The notes under the pieces are model-generated. The model searched no databases and had not been told where the DNA came from. It saw only the letters and a list, made by a program, of their open reading frames with translations. A DNA stretch of 64,000 bases from Gracilimonas sp965227215 (lineage in GTDB: Bacteria > Bacteroidota > Rhodothermia > Balneolales > Balneolaceae): the NCBI GenBank assembly GCA_965227215.1, contig OZ245729.1:1674001-1738000 (forward strand). Reading direction: 5' to 3'. Made by a program: the position numbers and the translations under genes. Positions 52,099-59,849 of this stretch are shown piece after piece (the first letter of the stretch is position 1; every line of letters starts with the position of its first letter).

Positions 52099-53058
52099 AT
52101 GTACCAAGTAATACTTTATTATAATTTCGAGCCGATTGAAGACCCCGATCGCTTTTGTAAAGCGCACAAGAAGTTTTGTAAGGAAATTGAACTGAAAGGC
52201 CGGATTTATATTTCGGAAGAGGGAATAAACGGAACCGCTGCCGGCACGGAACAACAGATTGAAAAATACAAGAATTACCTGTGGTCGCTCCCCGGCTTTG
52301 AAGATACCGAGTTTAAGCAGGAAGAAAGTGATTACATCCCATTTGCCAAGCTTATCTGTAAAACACGGGATGAAATTGTAGCCCTGCACGTAGATGATGT
52401 AAACCCCGAGAACGGTGGGAAGTACTTAGAACCGGCCGAATGGCGTAAGGTGATGGAATCGCAGGAAGATTACGTGATGATTGACGTTCGCAACAATTAC
52501 GAATCCAAAATCGGGCACTTTAAAGGCGCTTTGACTCCCGATGTCGACAACTTCTATGACTTCCCGAAATGGTTGGAAGAAGCCAATATCCCCAAAGACA
52601 AAAAAGTTCTCATGTATTGCACCGGTGGTATCCGCTGTGAGAAATTTTCGGTGCTGATGAAAGAAGGTGGATGGGATGATGTAAACCAACTTCACGGCGG
52701 AATTCTGAAATATGCTCAGGAAGAGGAAGGAAAACACTTTGAAGGCAAATGCTTTGTGTTTGACGACCGCCTGGTTGTTCCTGTAAACCCCAATGATCTG
52801 GAACCCATCGCCCGGTGTGAGGTCACCGGAAAACCCGCCGATACCTACATCAATTGTGCCAATATGGAATGCAATAAGCTGTTTGTATGCTCGGAAGAAG
52901 GGGCCAAAATAATGGACGGATGCTGTAGCGAAGAATGTAAACAAAGCGAATACAAACGTCCTTTCGATCCCGAAAATGCCTTCCGTCCATTCCGCAAATG
53001 GTACAACTATTTTGATGAGGACTTTAAAGAAAGAGAACTGAGCTCGGCCAACAAATAA
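52099..53058 (+). CDS. trhO: tRNA uridine-34 hydroxylase (rhodanese-related)
   Basis: The 319-aa protein has an N-terminal ferredoxin-like domain (GRIYISEEGINGTAAG), a rhodanese domain with MIDVRNNYESKIGHFKGA, and the active-site Cys174 loop YCTGGIRCEKF. The C-terminal Cys-rich segment (CEVTGKPADTYINCANMECN..CSEEGA..CCSEEC) is probably a zinc site. This is TrhO/YceA, which forms 5-hydroxyuridine at the tRNA wobble position. It is followed two bases later by a pseudouridine synthase, an RNA-modification pair. Confidence 0.95.
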   Translation: MYQVILYYNFEPIEDPDRFCKAHKKFCKEIELKGRIYISEEGINGTAAGTEQQIEKYKNYLWSLPGFEDTEFKQEESDYIPFAKLICKTRDEIVALHVDDVNPENGGKYLEPAEWRKVMESQEDYVMIDVRNNYESKIGHFKGALTPDVDNFYDFPKWLEEANIPKDKKVLMYCTGGIRCEKFSVLMKEGGWDDVNQLHGGILKYAQEEEGKHFEGKCFVFDDRLVVPVNPNDLEPIARCEVTGKPADTYINCANMECNKLFVCSEEGAKIMDGCCSEECKQSEYKRPFDPENAFRPFRKWYNYFDEDFKERELSSANK

Positions 53059-53060
53059 AT

Positions 53061-53966
53061 ATGGCTGATTCTTATCGCCCGGTCCGAATTGTTTCCCCTT
53101 ATCCCATCACCTACCGCTTCAAGGTGAAGTCAGAGTTTGAGGGAAGGTCATTATTGGATTTAATGACCACCCGCTTCCCCTTTCATGGAGCAAATGTCTG
53201 GAAGGTTAAAATCAAAAACGGCCATGTAGGGGTAAATGGAGAAGAAGCAGATGCACATCATGTCCTCTCCCGGCACGATGAGGTATTCCACCACAACCCC
53301 AAGGTAATTGAACCTTCCGTCCCTGATGAAGTTAAAATCCTGGAGCAGAATAACGACTACCTCATTGTCTATAAACCCGCTCCGTTACCCATGCACCCCG
53401 GCGGGCGATATAATAAAAACTCGCTGACCACCATCCTGGAAGAAAAAGGATTTAAAAACCTTCGCATTGTTCACCGGCTGGATGCCGTTACTTCCGGACT
53501 TGTACTGTTTGCCCGCAATAAAGCTTTTGCTCAAAAGGCCATGATCTGTTTCAGCGAATCCAAAGTTCAGAAAACTTATTATGCCCTGGTTTCCGGTAAT
53601 CCTGCTGAAAAATCCATGACCATTGACACCCCCGTACGCCGAAAAACAGGTTTCGTATTTGAGAGCGAATTGGGACTGAAGCATGCCAAAGAAGCCATCA
53701 CCCACTTCGAAGTTTTGAAGCAAAATCAAGAATCGGCTATCGTAAAATGCACTCCAAAAACAGGGCGAACCCACCAAATAAGGCTGCACCTGGAGCAGTG
53801 GGGGCATCCTATTATTGACGACCCGATCTATGGAGTTAACGGAGATAAGAGCAGCAAACGAGCTCAAAAGGCCGGCATAAGTTTACTAAATGCAGGATTG
53901 GAAATTGAAGAGCTTGGGGTGAAGTATATTTTAGAAAACTCAGGATCTCTCTTTAGGAGATTTTAG
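53061..53966 (+). CDS. RluA-family RNA pseudouridine synthase
   Basis: The 301-aa protein has an S4-like N-terminal part (LLDLMTTRFPFHGANVWKVKIKNGHVGVNGEEA) and the catalytic RluA domain with VHRLDAVTSGLVLFARN, carrying the catalytic Asp. The later motifs are GRTHQIRLHLEQWGHPIIDDPIYG. It converts uridine to pseudouridine in rRNA or tRNA. The exact target cannot be told. It starts two bases after trhO. Confidence 0.93.
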   Translation: MADSYRPVRIVSPYPITYRFKVKSEFEGRSLLDLMTTRFPFHGANVWKVKIKNGHVGVNGEEADAHHVLSRHDEVFHHNPKVIEPSVPDEVKILEQNNDYLIVYKPAPLPMHPGGRYNKNSLTTILEEKGFKNLRIVHRLDAVTSGLVLFARNKAFAQKAMICFSESKVQKTYYALVSGNPAEKSMTIDTPVRRKTGFVFESELGLKHAKEAITHFEVLKQNQESAIVKCTPKTGRTHQIRLHLEQWGHPIIDDPIYGVNGDKSSKRAQKAGISLLNAGLEIEELGVKYILENSGSLFRRF

Positions 53967-54023
53967 ACATAAGATGTAAGACTTCATCAAATCTTGAATC
54001 TTATGTCTCGCATCTATTATCTA

Positions 54024-54812
54024 TTATTTAAAAAACGCCTCTGCTATTCTCGCAAATTGTTTCGGCTTATCCAGAAAAGCATAATGACCGGCATCTTCGA
54101 TAATCACCAGTGCTGCATTCTTGATCCCCTTTTCTATTCGTTCTCCCTGGTAAACCGGAGTGGCATCGTCATTTCTTCCCCATAGTAATAATACTTCATG
54201 CGGAATGTCGGGCAGTGAACTTTCCAGGTATTCCGTTACCGATTTCACAAAGGTCTCACGCATAACTCCTGAAAGTTTCCTGTAATCGCTGGAACCCAGG
54301 CTTTTCCAAAGTGACGTTGATCGCAGCCAGCCTAATGCTTTTTCGCGCAGACTACCCGGTAAAATCATAAACGGTGCCTTCAAAATCTTAGCCGTGTATT
54401 TTCGGATATAGAATTTCATCGAGCGTTTGGGCTTCATCCCGGCCCCGCCCGTAATCAGTACTTTATTGATATGAGCTTTGCCAAAATTACGAGCACAGAG
54501 CTTCAGCATAATCCGCCCGCCAAAAGAATGAACCAGTACGTCCACTTTTTCTTCATTTAGTGATGCTATAAAAGCCTGAACGGCATCCGCATAATCATCT
54601 ATACCCCAACCGGTAGAAGGTTCCGGGGAATCCCCAAAGCCTGGCAAATCCAATACGTAGCTTGTTCGAAGGTGAGCCAGGTTTCGGGCAACAGGCATCA
54701 TAACCCGCTTGCTGCTACCCCATCCGTGTAGAATCACCAGTGGTTTTCCTTCGCCCACTTTCTCATAGGCTATGCTTTGGTCTTGATATGTAAATACGTT
54801 TTGTTCGCTCAT
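54024..54812 (-). CDS. Alpha/beta hydrolase
   Basis: I start at ATG 54812 (MSEQNVFTYQ); an ATG at 54857 adds 15 residues. The 262-aa protein shows LHGWGSSKRV (oxyanion loop), the nucleophile elbow VHSFGGRI, acid residue in LLWGRNDDATPV and His in EDAGHYAFLDKP. It is a generic serine esterase or hydrolase without a recognisable substrate. No signal peptide. It diverges from the ComEA-like gene across a perfect 37-nt palindrome. Confidence 0.9.
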   Translation of the reverse strand: MSEQNVFTYQDQSIAYEKVGEGKPLVILHGWGSSKRVMMPVARNLAHLRTSYVLDLPGFGDSPEPSTGWGIDDYADAVQAFIASLNEEKVDVLVHSFGGRIMLKLCARNFGKAHINKVLITGGAGMKPKRSMKFYIRKYTAKILKAPFMILPGSLREKALGWLRSTSLWKSLGSSDYRKLSGVMRETFVKSVTEYLESSLPDIPHEVLLLWGRNDDATPVYQGERIEKGIKNAALVIIEDAGHYAFLDKPKQFARIAEAFFK

Positions 54813-54944
54813 GAAATAAATTTTGTCAAACTTCTTACTTCTTGTCTTCGGAAACAAGGAAAGAATTAAGTGTTATTCCGTTTATTAACTCTGGATATGC
54901 AGAGTTCAAGCGGAAGCATGAAGCATGTACTATTTCAATTATCC

Positions 54945-54981
54945 AACCCGTAGCACGGACAGGCTGTCCGTGCTACGGGTT
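54945..54981. repeat. Perfect 37-nt inverted repeat (18-bp arms, 1-nt centre)
   Basis: The arm AACCCGTAGCACGGACAG is followed by a single G and then its exact reverse complement. It lies between the divergent alpha/beta hydrolase and ComEA-like genes, so it is not at a gene end. It may be a REP-type element or a regulatory cruciform. Confidence 0.8.
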
Positions 54982-55031
54982 TATCCTTAATTACCTATTG
55001 AGTTTTTGGACTACCTCACCCATATTAATGC

Positions 55032-55565
55032 ATGAAATTCAACGACCTAAAACGTAAAGCATTTTTCTGGATCGACCGGCTCCAGATATCAAGAGGTGAG
55101 CGCCTCTCCATCTCTGTTTTACTCGGGATTTTGGTCGTCCTTTTTACGCTGAATTTTTTCCTTAGCAAAACATTCAACTATAGCCAGGATAAATACGATG
55201 CTATGGTTGCTGAGTTTGATAGGCGAAGTGCCCAGCTTCATCAACAACAAAAAGAGCTGGATCAAAAGTATAATCCTGAATTAACGGCTATTGAAACCCC
55301 GGCATCAGAAAACAATGAGCTGCCTGAAATACAAAAGGAGTCTGAACCGGATAAACCGGCAACCACAGCATTCATTAACCTGAATACCGCAACCAGTACC
55401 GAGCTTCAATCCCTGAACGGTATCGGAGAAGCATACGCTCAGCGAATCATACAATATCGCGAAGCCAATGGCGGTTTTGATTCTATAGAGGAACTGCTTA
55501 ATGTAAAGGGCATCGGCGAAAAGCGGCTGGAAAATATCCGCCCATACATAAAACTTACAGATTGA
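55032..55565 (+). CDS. ComEA-like helix-hairpin-helix protein
   Basis: The 177-aa protein has a basic N-terminus, one membrane helix (about 27-45), a coiled-coil Q/E-rich region (about 50-80), and a C-terminal tandem HhH domain: NLNTATSTELQSLNGIGEAYAQRI and IEELLNVKGIGEKRLENI. The fold binds DNA without sequence preference. The membrane anchor with a periplasmic HhH domain matches DNA-uptake protein ComEA, and competence is a reasonable but unproven guess. It is followed by porX. Confidence 0.88.
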   Translation: MKFNDLKRKAFFWIDRLQISRGERLSISVLLGILVVLFTLNFFLSKTFNYSQDKYDAMVAEFDRRSAQLHQQQKELDQKYNPELTAIETPASENNELPEIQKESEPDKPATTAFINLNTATSTELQSLNGIGEAYAQRIIQYREANGGFDSIEELLNVKGIGEKRLENIRPYIKLTD

Positions 55566-55661
55566 ATATTTTACGCCACTAAAGATAAAGAACGAAGTGA
55601 GAGGATTTAATACCTTTCGTGTTTTTGAGATTTAGTGGCAAAATTAAAGGAAGACTATTTC

Positions 55662-57203
55662 ATGCCAAAAATACTTTGGGCAGATGATGAGATCGATCAG
55701 CTGCAATCACATATTATATTTTTAGAGAAAAAGGGATTCGAAATCACTCCCGTTGCAAATGGGGATGATGCGGTGAGCATGATTTCCTCTGAACCCTTTG
55801 ACATTGTTTACCTGGATGAGCAAATGCCCGGCATGGGCGGCATCGAAACGCTGGAGAAAATTAAATCTATCCAGCCTTCCCTTCCGGTGGTAATGATCAC
55901 CAAGAGTGAGGAGGAATCGATTATGGAAGATGCCATTGGTGGCAAGATTTCCGATTACCTCATTAAGCCGGTAAATCCCAACCAGATTTTACTGACCACC
56001 AAACGGCTGCTTGAACGAAGCCGGATACAATCGGAAAAATCAGCCCAAACTTACCTTAAACAGTTTAACGAGCTTTCATCGCGCATTCATCCCGGCACCC
56101 ACTGGAAAGAATGGATCGACATCTACAAAGAACTTACCAACTGGCAAATTGATTTAGGCTCCGGTGATGAGGGGCTCATTCAGGTTTTGGACGATCAGTT
56201 TCAGCAGGCCAACAAGGAATTTGGCAAGTTTGTAAATCAGGAATACAAAGACTGGGTGAAAAAAGATGAAGGACGTCCTTTGCTTTCTCAGGAAATTTTT
56301 AAGAAGTATGTGAATCCCCATTTGGAGAAAGATGAGAAAGTAATGTTTTTCCTAATCGACTGTATGCGGTACGATCAGTGGCTGGTATTCGAGCCTTTCC
56401 TGTCTAACTATTTCTCCATCGATACTGATTTTTACTACTCCATTTTACCCACGGCTACGCCTTATTCCCGGAATGCTATCTTTTCCGGACTCTACCCTTC
56501 CGATATCGAGCGCATGTATCCGGAATTGTGGCAACAGGGGCAGGATGAATCTTCCCTGAACCGACACGAAGAAGAGCTGCTGCGCAAACAATTGGAGCGC
56601 GATGGTATCAACATCAACTTTAAGTATGAGAAAATCCTGAATGCAGAAGCCGGCCGAAAAGTAGCTGATAAAATTGACAGCTATGCACAATCAAAACTCG
56701 CGGCCTTTGTATTTAACTTTGTGGATACGCTGGTTCACTCCCGCTCTGATTCTGATGTGATTAAAGAGCTGGCCCCGGATGTATCGGCTTTTCGCTCGGT
56801 TACGGAAGCATGGTTTCAGCATTCATCTCTGCTTCAGATGTTTAAAGGGCTGGCAAAGGAGAACGTGACTCTCATTATCACAACCGATCACGGATCGGTG
56901 CGTGCCCTCAGGGATACTAAAGTATATGGAGACAAAGACACCGCCACCAACCTGCGGTATAAATACGGCCGAAACCTGAAGGCGGATGAGTCGGATGCCG
57001 TTGTATTTATGGATGATCCTGAGCAGTATCGTCTGCCTAAAGTCGGAGCCGTGAATAACTACATCATTGCCCGGGAGGATTATTACTTCGTGTATCCAAC
57101 CAACTATCATAAATATCAAAACCGGTACAGGGACACTTTCCAGCATGGCGGGGCTTCTATGGAAGAGATGATATTGCCGGTGGCCACCTTAACTCCGAAG
57201 TAG
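55662..57203 (+). CDS. porX: PorX-type response regulator with PglZ phosphodiesterase domain
   Basis: Start is placed at ATG 55662 (MPKILWADDE); a GTG at 55635 would add nine residues. The 513-aa protein has a receiver with IVYLDEQMPG (phosphoacceptor Asp), VMITKSEEE and the Lys in LIKPVNP. A helical linker leads to a PglZ alkaline-phosphatase-fold domain with metal residues in FFLIDCMRYDQW, TATPYSRNAIFSG and ITTDHGS. This is the PorX architecture, a regulator of T9SS in Bacteroidetes whose effector domain is a zinc phosphodiesterase. T9SS cargo genes at 12170 and 50214 fit. Confidence 0.94.
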   Translation: MPKILWADDEIDQLQSHIIFLEKKGFEITPVANGDDAVSMISSEPFDIVYLDEQMPGMGGIETLEKIKSIQPSLPVVMITKSEEESIMEDAIGGKISDYLIKPVNPNQILLTTKRLLERSRIQSEKSAQTYLKQFNELSSRIHPGTHWKEWIDIYKELTNWQIDLGSGDEGLIQVLDDQFQQANKEFGKFVNQEYKDWVKKDEGRPLLSQEIFKKYVNPHLEKDEKVMFFLIDCMRYDQWLVFEPFLSNYFSIDTDFYYSILPTATPYSRNAIFSGLYPSDIERMYPELWQQGQDESSLNRHEEELLRKQLERDGININFKYEKILNAEAGRKVADKIDSYAQSKLAAFVFNFVDTLVHSRSDSDVIKELAPDVSAFRSVTEAWFQHSSLLQMFKGLAKENVTLIITTDHGSVRALRDTKVYGDKDTATNLRYKYGRNLKADESDAVVFMDDPEQYRLPKVGAVNNYIIAREDYYFVYPTNYHKYQNRYRDTFQHGGASMEEMILPVATLTPK

Positions 57204-57226
57204 ATAAAAAGAATGTTAGCTTGTAG

Positions 57227-57268
57227 TTCCGACCTCTTCTGTCTTCTCCTTCACAAAGAGAAGGACGC
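57227..57268. repeat. Dispersed 'CTCCTTC-hairpin' element, copy 3
   Basis: TTCCGACCTCTTCTGTCTTC then TCCTTCACAAAGAGAAGGAC, matching copies at 32544 and 40640. It follows the porX stop by 23 bases and may serve as an mRNA-end hairpin. Confidence 0.6.
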
Positions 57269-57417
57269 TTTAAAAAGTATTGATGCAAAAACTGCTAACC
57301 TAAATCAGGGAAACAGGTGCCAGCATGTTTCACCTTTCTGAAGAGAATCAGAGGTGGACATAAAATTAAATTTAACTCAACAACCCTTCCAAACTCTGAA
57401 ATTTTATAAATAATCCC

Positions 57418-57846
57418 GTGCAGAAAACAGAACATACTTCTTCCTCGGTTGATGAAACCATTCGCATCGGTTTCGAGTTTGGTAAGCAATTGGAATCCGG
57501 AGATGTGGTTTGCCTTGCCGGCGACCTTGGTGCCGGAAAAACCCATTTTGTAAAAGGGGTAGCTTCTTTTTTTGGGATTGAGCCTGAAAAAGTCAGCTCT
57601 CCTACCTATACTTTAATTCATGAGTATTCCGGTAACATTCCGGTTTATCATTTTGACTGTTATCGGTTGAAGCACGAACAGGAAGCTCTGGAAATAGGAG
57701 CCGAAGAATACTTTTATGGCGATGGCGTTTGCCTGATTGAATGGCCTGAAAGAATAAACGGGTTGATTCCCGTAGATGCCATCCGGGTTGAAATTTCACA
57801 TATTCCCGGCAATAAACGTAAAATCATTATTCATCAGAAGCAGTAA
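57418..57846 (+). CDS. tsaE: tRNA threonylcarbamoyladenosine biosynthesis ATPase TsaE
   Basis: This 142-aa P-loop protein has AGDLGAGKTHFVKG (Walker A), SSPTYTLIHEY, FDCYRL and VCLIEWPERI, all typical of TsaE. TsaE helps TsaB/TsaD make the t6A modification of ANN-decoding tRNAs. The start is a GTG at 57418; no nearby ATG fits. It is followed four bases later by a small hypothetical gene. Confidence 0.95.
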   Translation: MQKTEHTSSSVDETIRIGFEFGKQLESGDVVCLAGDLGAGKTHFVKGVASFFGIEPEKVSSPTYTLIHEYSGNIPVYHFDCYRLKHEQEALEIGAEEYFYGDGVCLIEWPERINGLIPVDAIRVEISHIPGNKRKIIIHQKQ

Positions 57847-57850
57847 ACTG

Positions 57851-58138
57851 ATGGGAAGTTCAAAAAAACGAAGACTCTCTTACCGATTAGATCTCTTGCC
57901 GGTGATCCTCCCCTATCACCGCCGGGCAAAGAATACGCTCCGTACCGGAGATCTGGTTTATTATGGCCCCAGCCCGGAATATTACGGCATTGGCGAGGTG
58001 GTACAAACCGCCGAAAAAGTGTGCATGGTTGACTTTCGTGGAACCGGCGAGCTGGGCATTCATAAGGATGAAATGCTTTCTACTTACCTCATTCCCATCC
58101 ATAAGCTGAATCTATCCGGGGTTTTGAAAGGCAGGTAA
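57851..58138 (+). CDS. Small SH3/Tudor-like hypothetical protein
   Basis: I take ATG 57851 (MGSSKKRRL), giving 95 aa; the longer frame from 57776 overlaps tsaE. A basic N-terminus (KKRRLSYRLD) is followed by GDLVYYGPSPEYYGIGEVVQTAEKVCMVDFRGTGELGIHKDEM, which reads as the beta-barrel of a Tudor/KOW type domain like those in CarD, Mfd or UvrD tails (GD.V.H..FG.G.V). It starts four bases after tsaE. RNA-polymerase or nucleic-acid contact is an inference. Confidence 0.75.
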   Translation: MGSSKKRRLSYRLDLLPVILPYHRRAKNTLRTGDLVYYGPSPEYYGIGEVVQTAEKVCMVDFRGTGELGIHKDEMLSTYLIPIHKLNLSGVLKGR

Positions 58139-58143
58139 GTATA

Positions 58144-58264
58144 GTCATTCTGAGGGTACTCCCGAAGAATCTTCACGAGCTTTGTTAAGAACAGATCGTC
58201 TTCTGTCTAACTTCATTTGCTTATCAATCCTGCGAAGATCCATCGCAAGTATGCTCTGGATGAC
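58144..58264. repeat. Dispersed GTCATTCTGAG repeat, copy 2
   Basis: It begins GTCATTCTGAGGGTACTCCCGAAGAATCT and ends CTCTGGATGAC. The start, the GGTACTCCC/GGGAGTA word and the inverted end match the copy at 37415-37487. Confidence 0.6.
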
Positions 58265-58333
58265 TTTGCCTGGCTTATAGTTATTTAGGTTAGAGCAAGG
58301 AAACCTATATTCCTTACAGAATTTTTATAGCTC

Positions 58334-58358
58334 GCTCCTAACGTCCCGTTAGGAACGT
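58334..58358. repeat. Divergent REP-like hairpin, possible copy 4
   Basis: An 11-position stem with one mismatch (arms around TCCTAACG/CGTTAGGA) and a 3-nt loop spans 25 bases. Its flanks, CTCGCTC on the left and GGAACGTACT on the right, nearly match those of copy 2 (CTCGCTC, GGAGCGTACT), although the stem interior is rewritten. Confidence 0.45.
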
Positions 58359-58439
58359 ACTGTAGGATCTCTCGGTCTGAATCAGGTTGGTAACAATCCC
58401 ATAAACTTCTATTTTTGCCGCTCATCACAAAAGCACTCA

Positions 58440-59072
58440 ATGGAATACATCATCGACGGTATTATAAACGGAATCATTCAAACCACGGCTTTGGAGTGGA
58501 TTGCTGTAACTACCGGACTTATGAGCGTCTGGTTTTCTATGAAGGAAAACATCCTTGTTTATCCCACCGGAATTATCAGCGTGTTGATTTATGTATATAT
58601 CGCTTTTCAATACAAGCTGTATGCCGATATGGGGGTGAATTTCTATTACTTCGTGATGAGCGTGTACGGCTGGTACTATTGGATACACCCCAAAGACGAC
58701 AGCCGGGATCAGGTGCGAGTTACCTTAAATAGCTCAAAGGAGAACCTGATCACCGTCGGGCTTTTACTGACTTCTTTTCTGATTCTGTATTTCGTGCTCT
58801 CCAATTTCACCGACAGTGACGTAGCCTTTTGGGATTCTACCACCACCAGTTTTGCCATCGCCGGTATGTGGCTCATGGCCCGCAAAAAGCTGGAAAGCTG
58901 GATTGCATGGATCATCACGGACCTGATTTCCATCCCTCTCTACTTCTATAAAGAATTGGTATTAACCAGTTTTCAGTTCCTGGTGTTTACCGGGCTTGCT
59001 TTCGCCGGCTACCTGGCCTGGAAGAAATCGCTGGAAGAGCATCGGGAAAAGAAGAGTTCATCAAAAGTATAG
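58440..59072 (+). CDS. pnuC: PnuC/PnuT-family vitamin transporter
   Basis: The 210-aa protein has seven or so hydrophobic segments and the family motifs ALEWIAVTTGLMSVWFSMKENILVYPTGI and NFYYFVMSVYGWYYWIHP, ending with a KK-rich tail. PnuC proteins bring in nicotinamide riboside by facilitated diffusion, and homologues named PnuT carry thiamine. The convergent neighbour 77 bases away is thiamine pyrophosphokinase, so thiamine (PnuT) is a real alternative. Substrate cannot be fixed from the residues I can see. Confidence 0.9.
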   Translation: MEYIIDGIINGIIQTTALEWIAVTTGLMSVWFSMKENILVYPTGIISVLIYVYIAFQYKLYADMGVNFYYFVMSVYGWYYWIHPKDDSRDQVRVTLNSSKENLITVGLLLTSFLILYFVLSNFTDSDVAFWDSTTTSFAIAGMWLMARKKLESWIAWIITDLISIPLYFYKELVLTSFQFLVFTGLAFAGYLAWKKSLEEHREKKSSSKV

Positions 59073-59089
59073 ATTCTTACAGAATTAAA

Positions 59090-59140
59090 AATTCAAAATT
59101 TAAAATTGATTGGACCTTCTCTAATTTTAAATTTTGAATT
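59090..59140. terminator. Bidirectional hairpin terminator between pnuC and TPK genes
   Basis: An 18-bp perfect pair (59090-59107 with 59123-59140; arm AATTCAAAATTTAAAATT) is flanked by further A- and T-runs on both sides. It lies between two convergent genes and shares its arm sequence with the recR hairpin at 26926. Confidence 0.75.
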
Positions 59141-59148
59141 CCTGATTT

Positions 59149-59763
59149 TTAATTTTCCAAGAAAACCACCAGGTCTCCGCTTTCAATCTCGATGGTGAAT
59201 TCTTCTTCCACGTTCTCATTCGAGGTTCCGTCCCGTTCACCATTTTCCAGAATCTCATTTTTTAAGGGATACTTTAATCCTTGTGTGGTAATCCCGGTTA
59301 CTTTACCTGAAAGAGGGAACAATGATATGATACTGCCAACAGGAAGTTTCCCCGAATACGCTGAGTTTATAATCCGTGCCGACAATCGTTCATCTTTGAA
59401 TATGAGCTGATTAAATGCCCCATCAAACCGCTTTAAGACCGACAGGTTCTTCAGTGAATGATCCATCCTGCGTCCAAATGCACCCAGAACCGTACAAGTT
59501 TCTGCATCCCTGTAAACAGCAAGAGCCAATGCCTTCTCCAAATCATTGGTTTCCTGGTCGGCATCCTTGATGATCTCAAAATCAAGGCTATCCGGTTTTT
59601 CAAAACTGTCCATATCCCCGATAACCACATGGGGAGTGTACCCATGATTTAGCAGGGTATTTCCACCTCCATCCGCACCTATAACCAGATCTGCCAATTT
59701 CAATTCTTCCTCGAGCAATTCCTTTGAGGGAGGAAAACCATTACTGACTATAACTGCATGCAT
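59149..59763 (-). CDS. Thiamine pyrophosphokinase
   Basis: I start at ATG 59763 (MHAVIVSNGFPP); an ATG at 59817 adds 18 residues. The 204-aa protein has the TPK catalytic domain: IGADGGGNTLLNHGYTPHVVIGDMDS, DADQETNDLEKAL and VLGAFGRRMDH. The C-terminal beta domain includes SLFPLSGKVTGITTQGLKYPL. It makes thiamine diphosphate from thiamine and ATP. It faces the PnuC/PnuT transporter across a hairpin terminator. Confidence 0.94.
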   Translation of the reverse strand: MHAVIVSNGFPPSKELLEEELKLADLVIGADGGGNTLLNHGYTPHVVIGDMDSFEKPDSLDFEIIKDADQETNDLEKALALAVYRDAETCTVLGAFGRRMDHSLKNLSVLKRFDGAFNQLIFKDERLSARIINSAYSGKLPVGSIISLFPLSGKVTGITTQGLKYPLKNEILENGERDGTSNENVEEEFTIEIESGDLVVFLEN

Positions 59764-59849
59764 ACCTGAAATTTTTGATGATGGATTTTCCCTGTAAAAT
59801 AAATGGATTTGTGGCAATGTTCGCCTATTTTTGACGCCAAGGAGATTTT

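Larger units (their letters stand above)
58139..58439. other. Intergenic region upstream of the PnuC-like transporter
   Basis: This 301-base spacer holds the second GTCATTCTGAG repeat (58144-58264) and a compact hairpin TCCTAACG/CGTTAGGA at 58336-58354. I looked for a TPP riboswitch because of the thiamine kinase nearby and saw none. No gene. Confidence 0.6.

Noticed and set aside
58268..58439. A TPP riboswitch upstream of the PnuC-like gene
   Set aside because: I looked for the conserved THI-box words (CTGAGA and the ACCTGATCTGG-type segment) and did not find them in order; the stretch holds repeats and a short hairpin instead.
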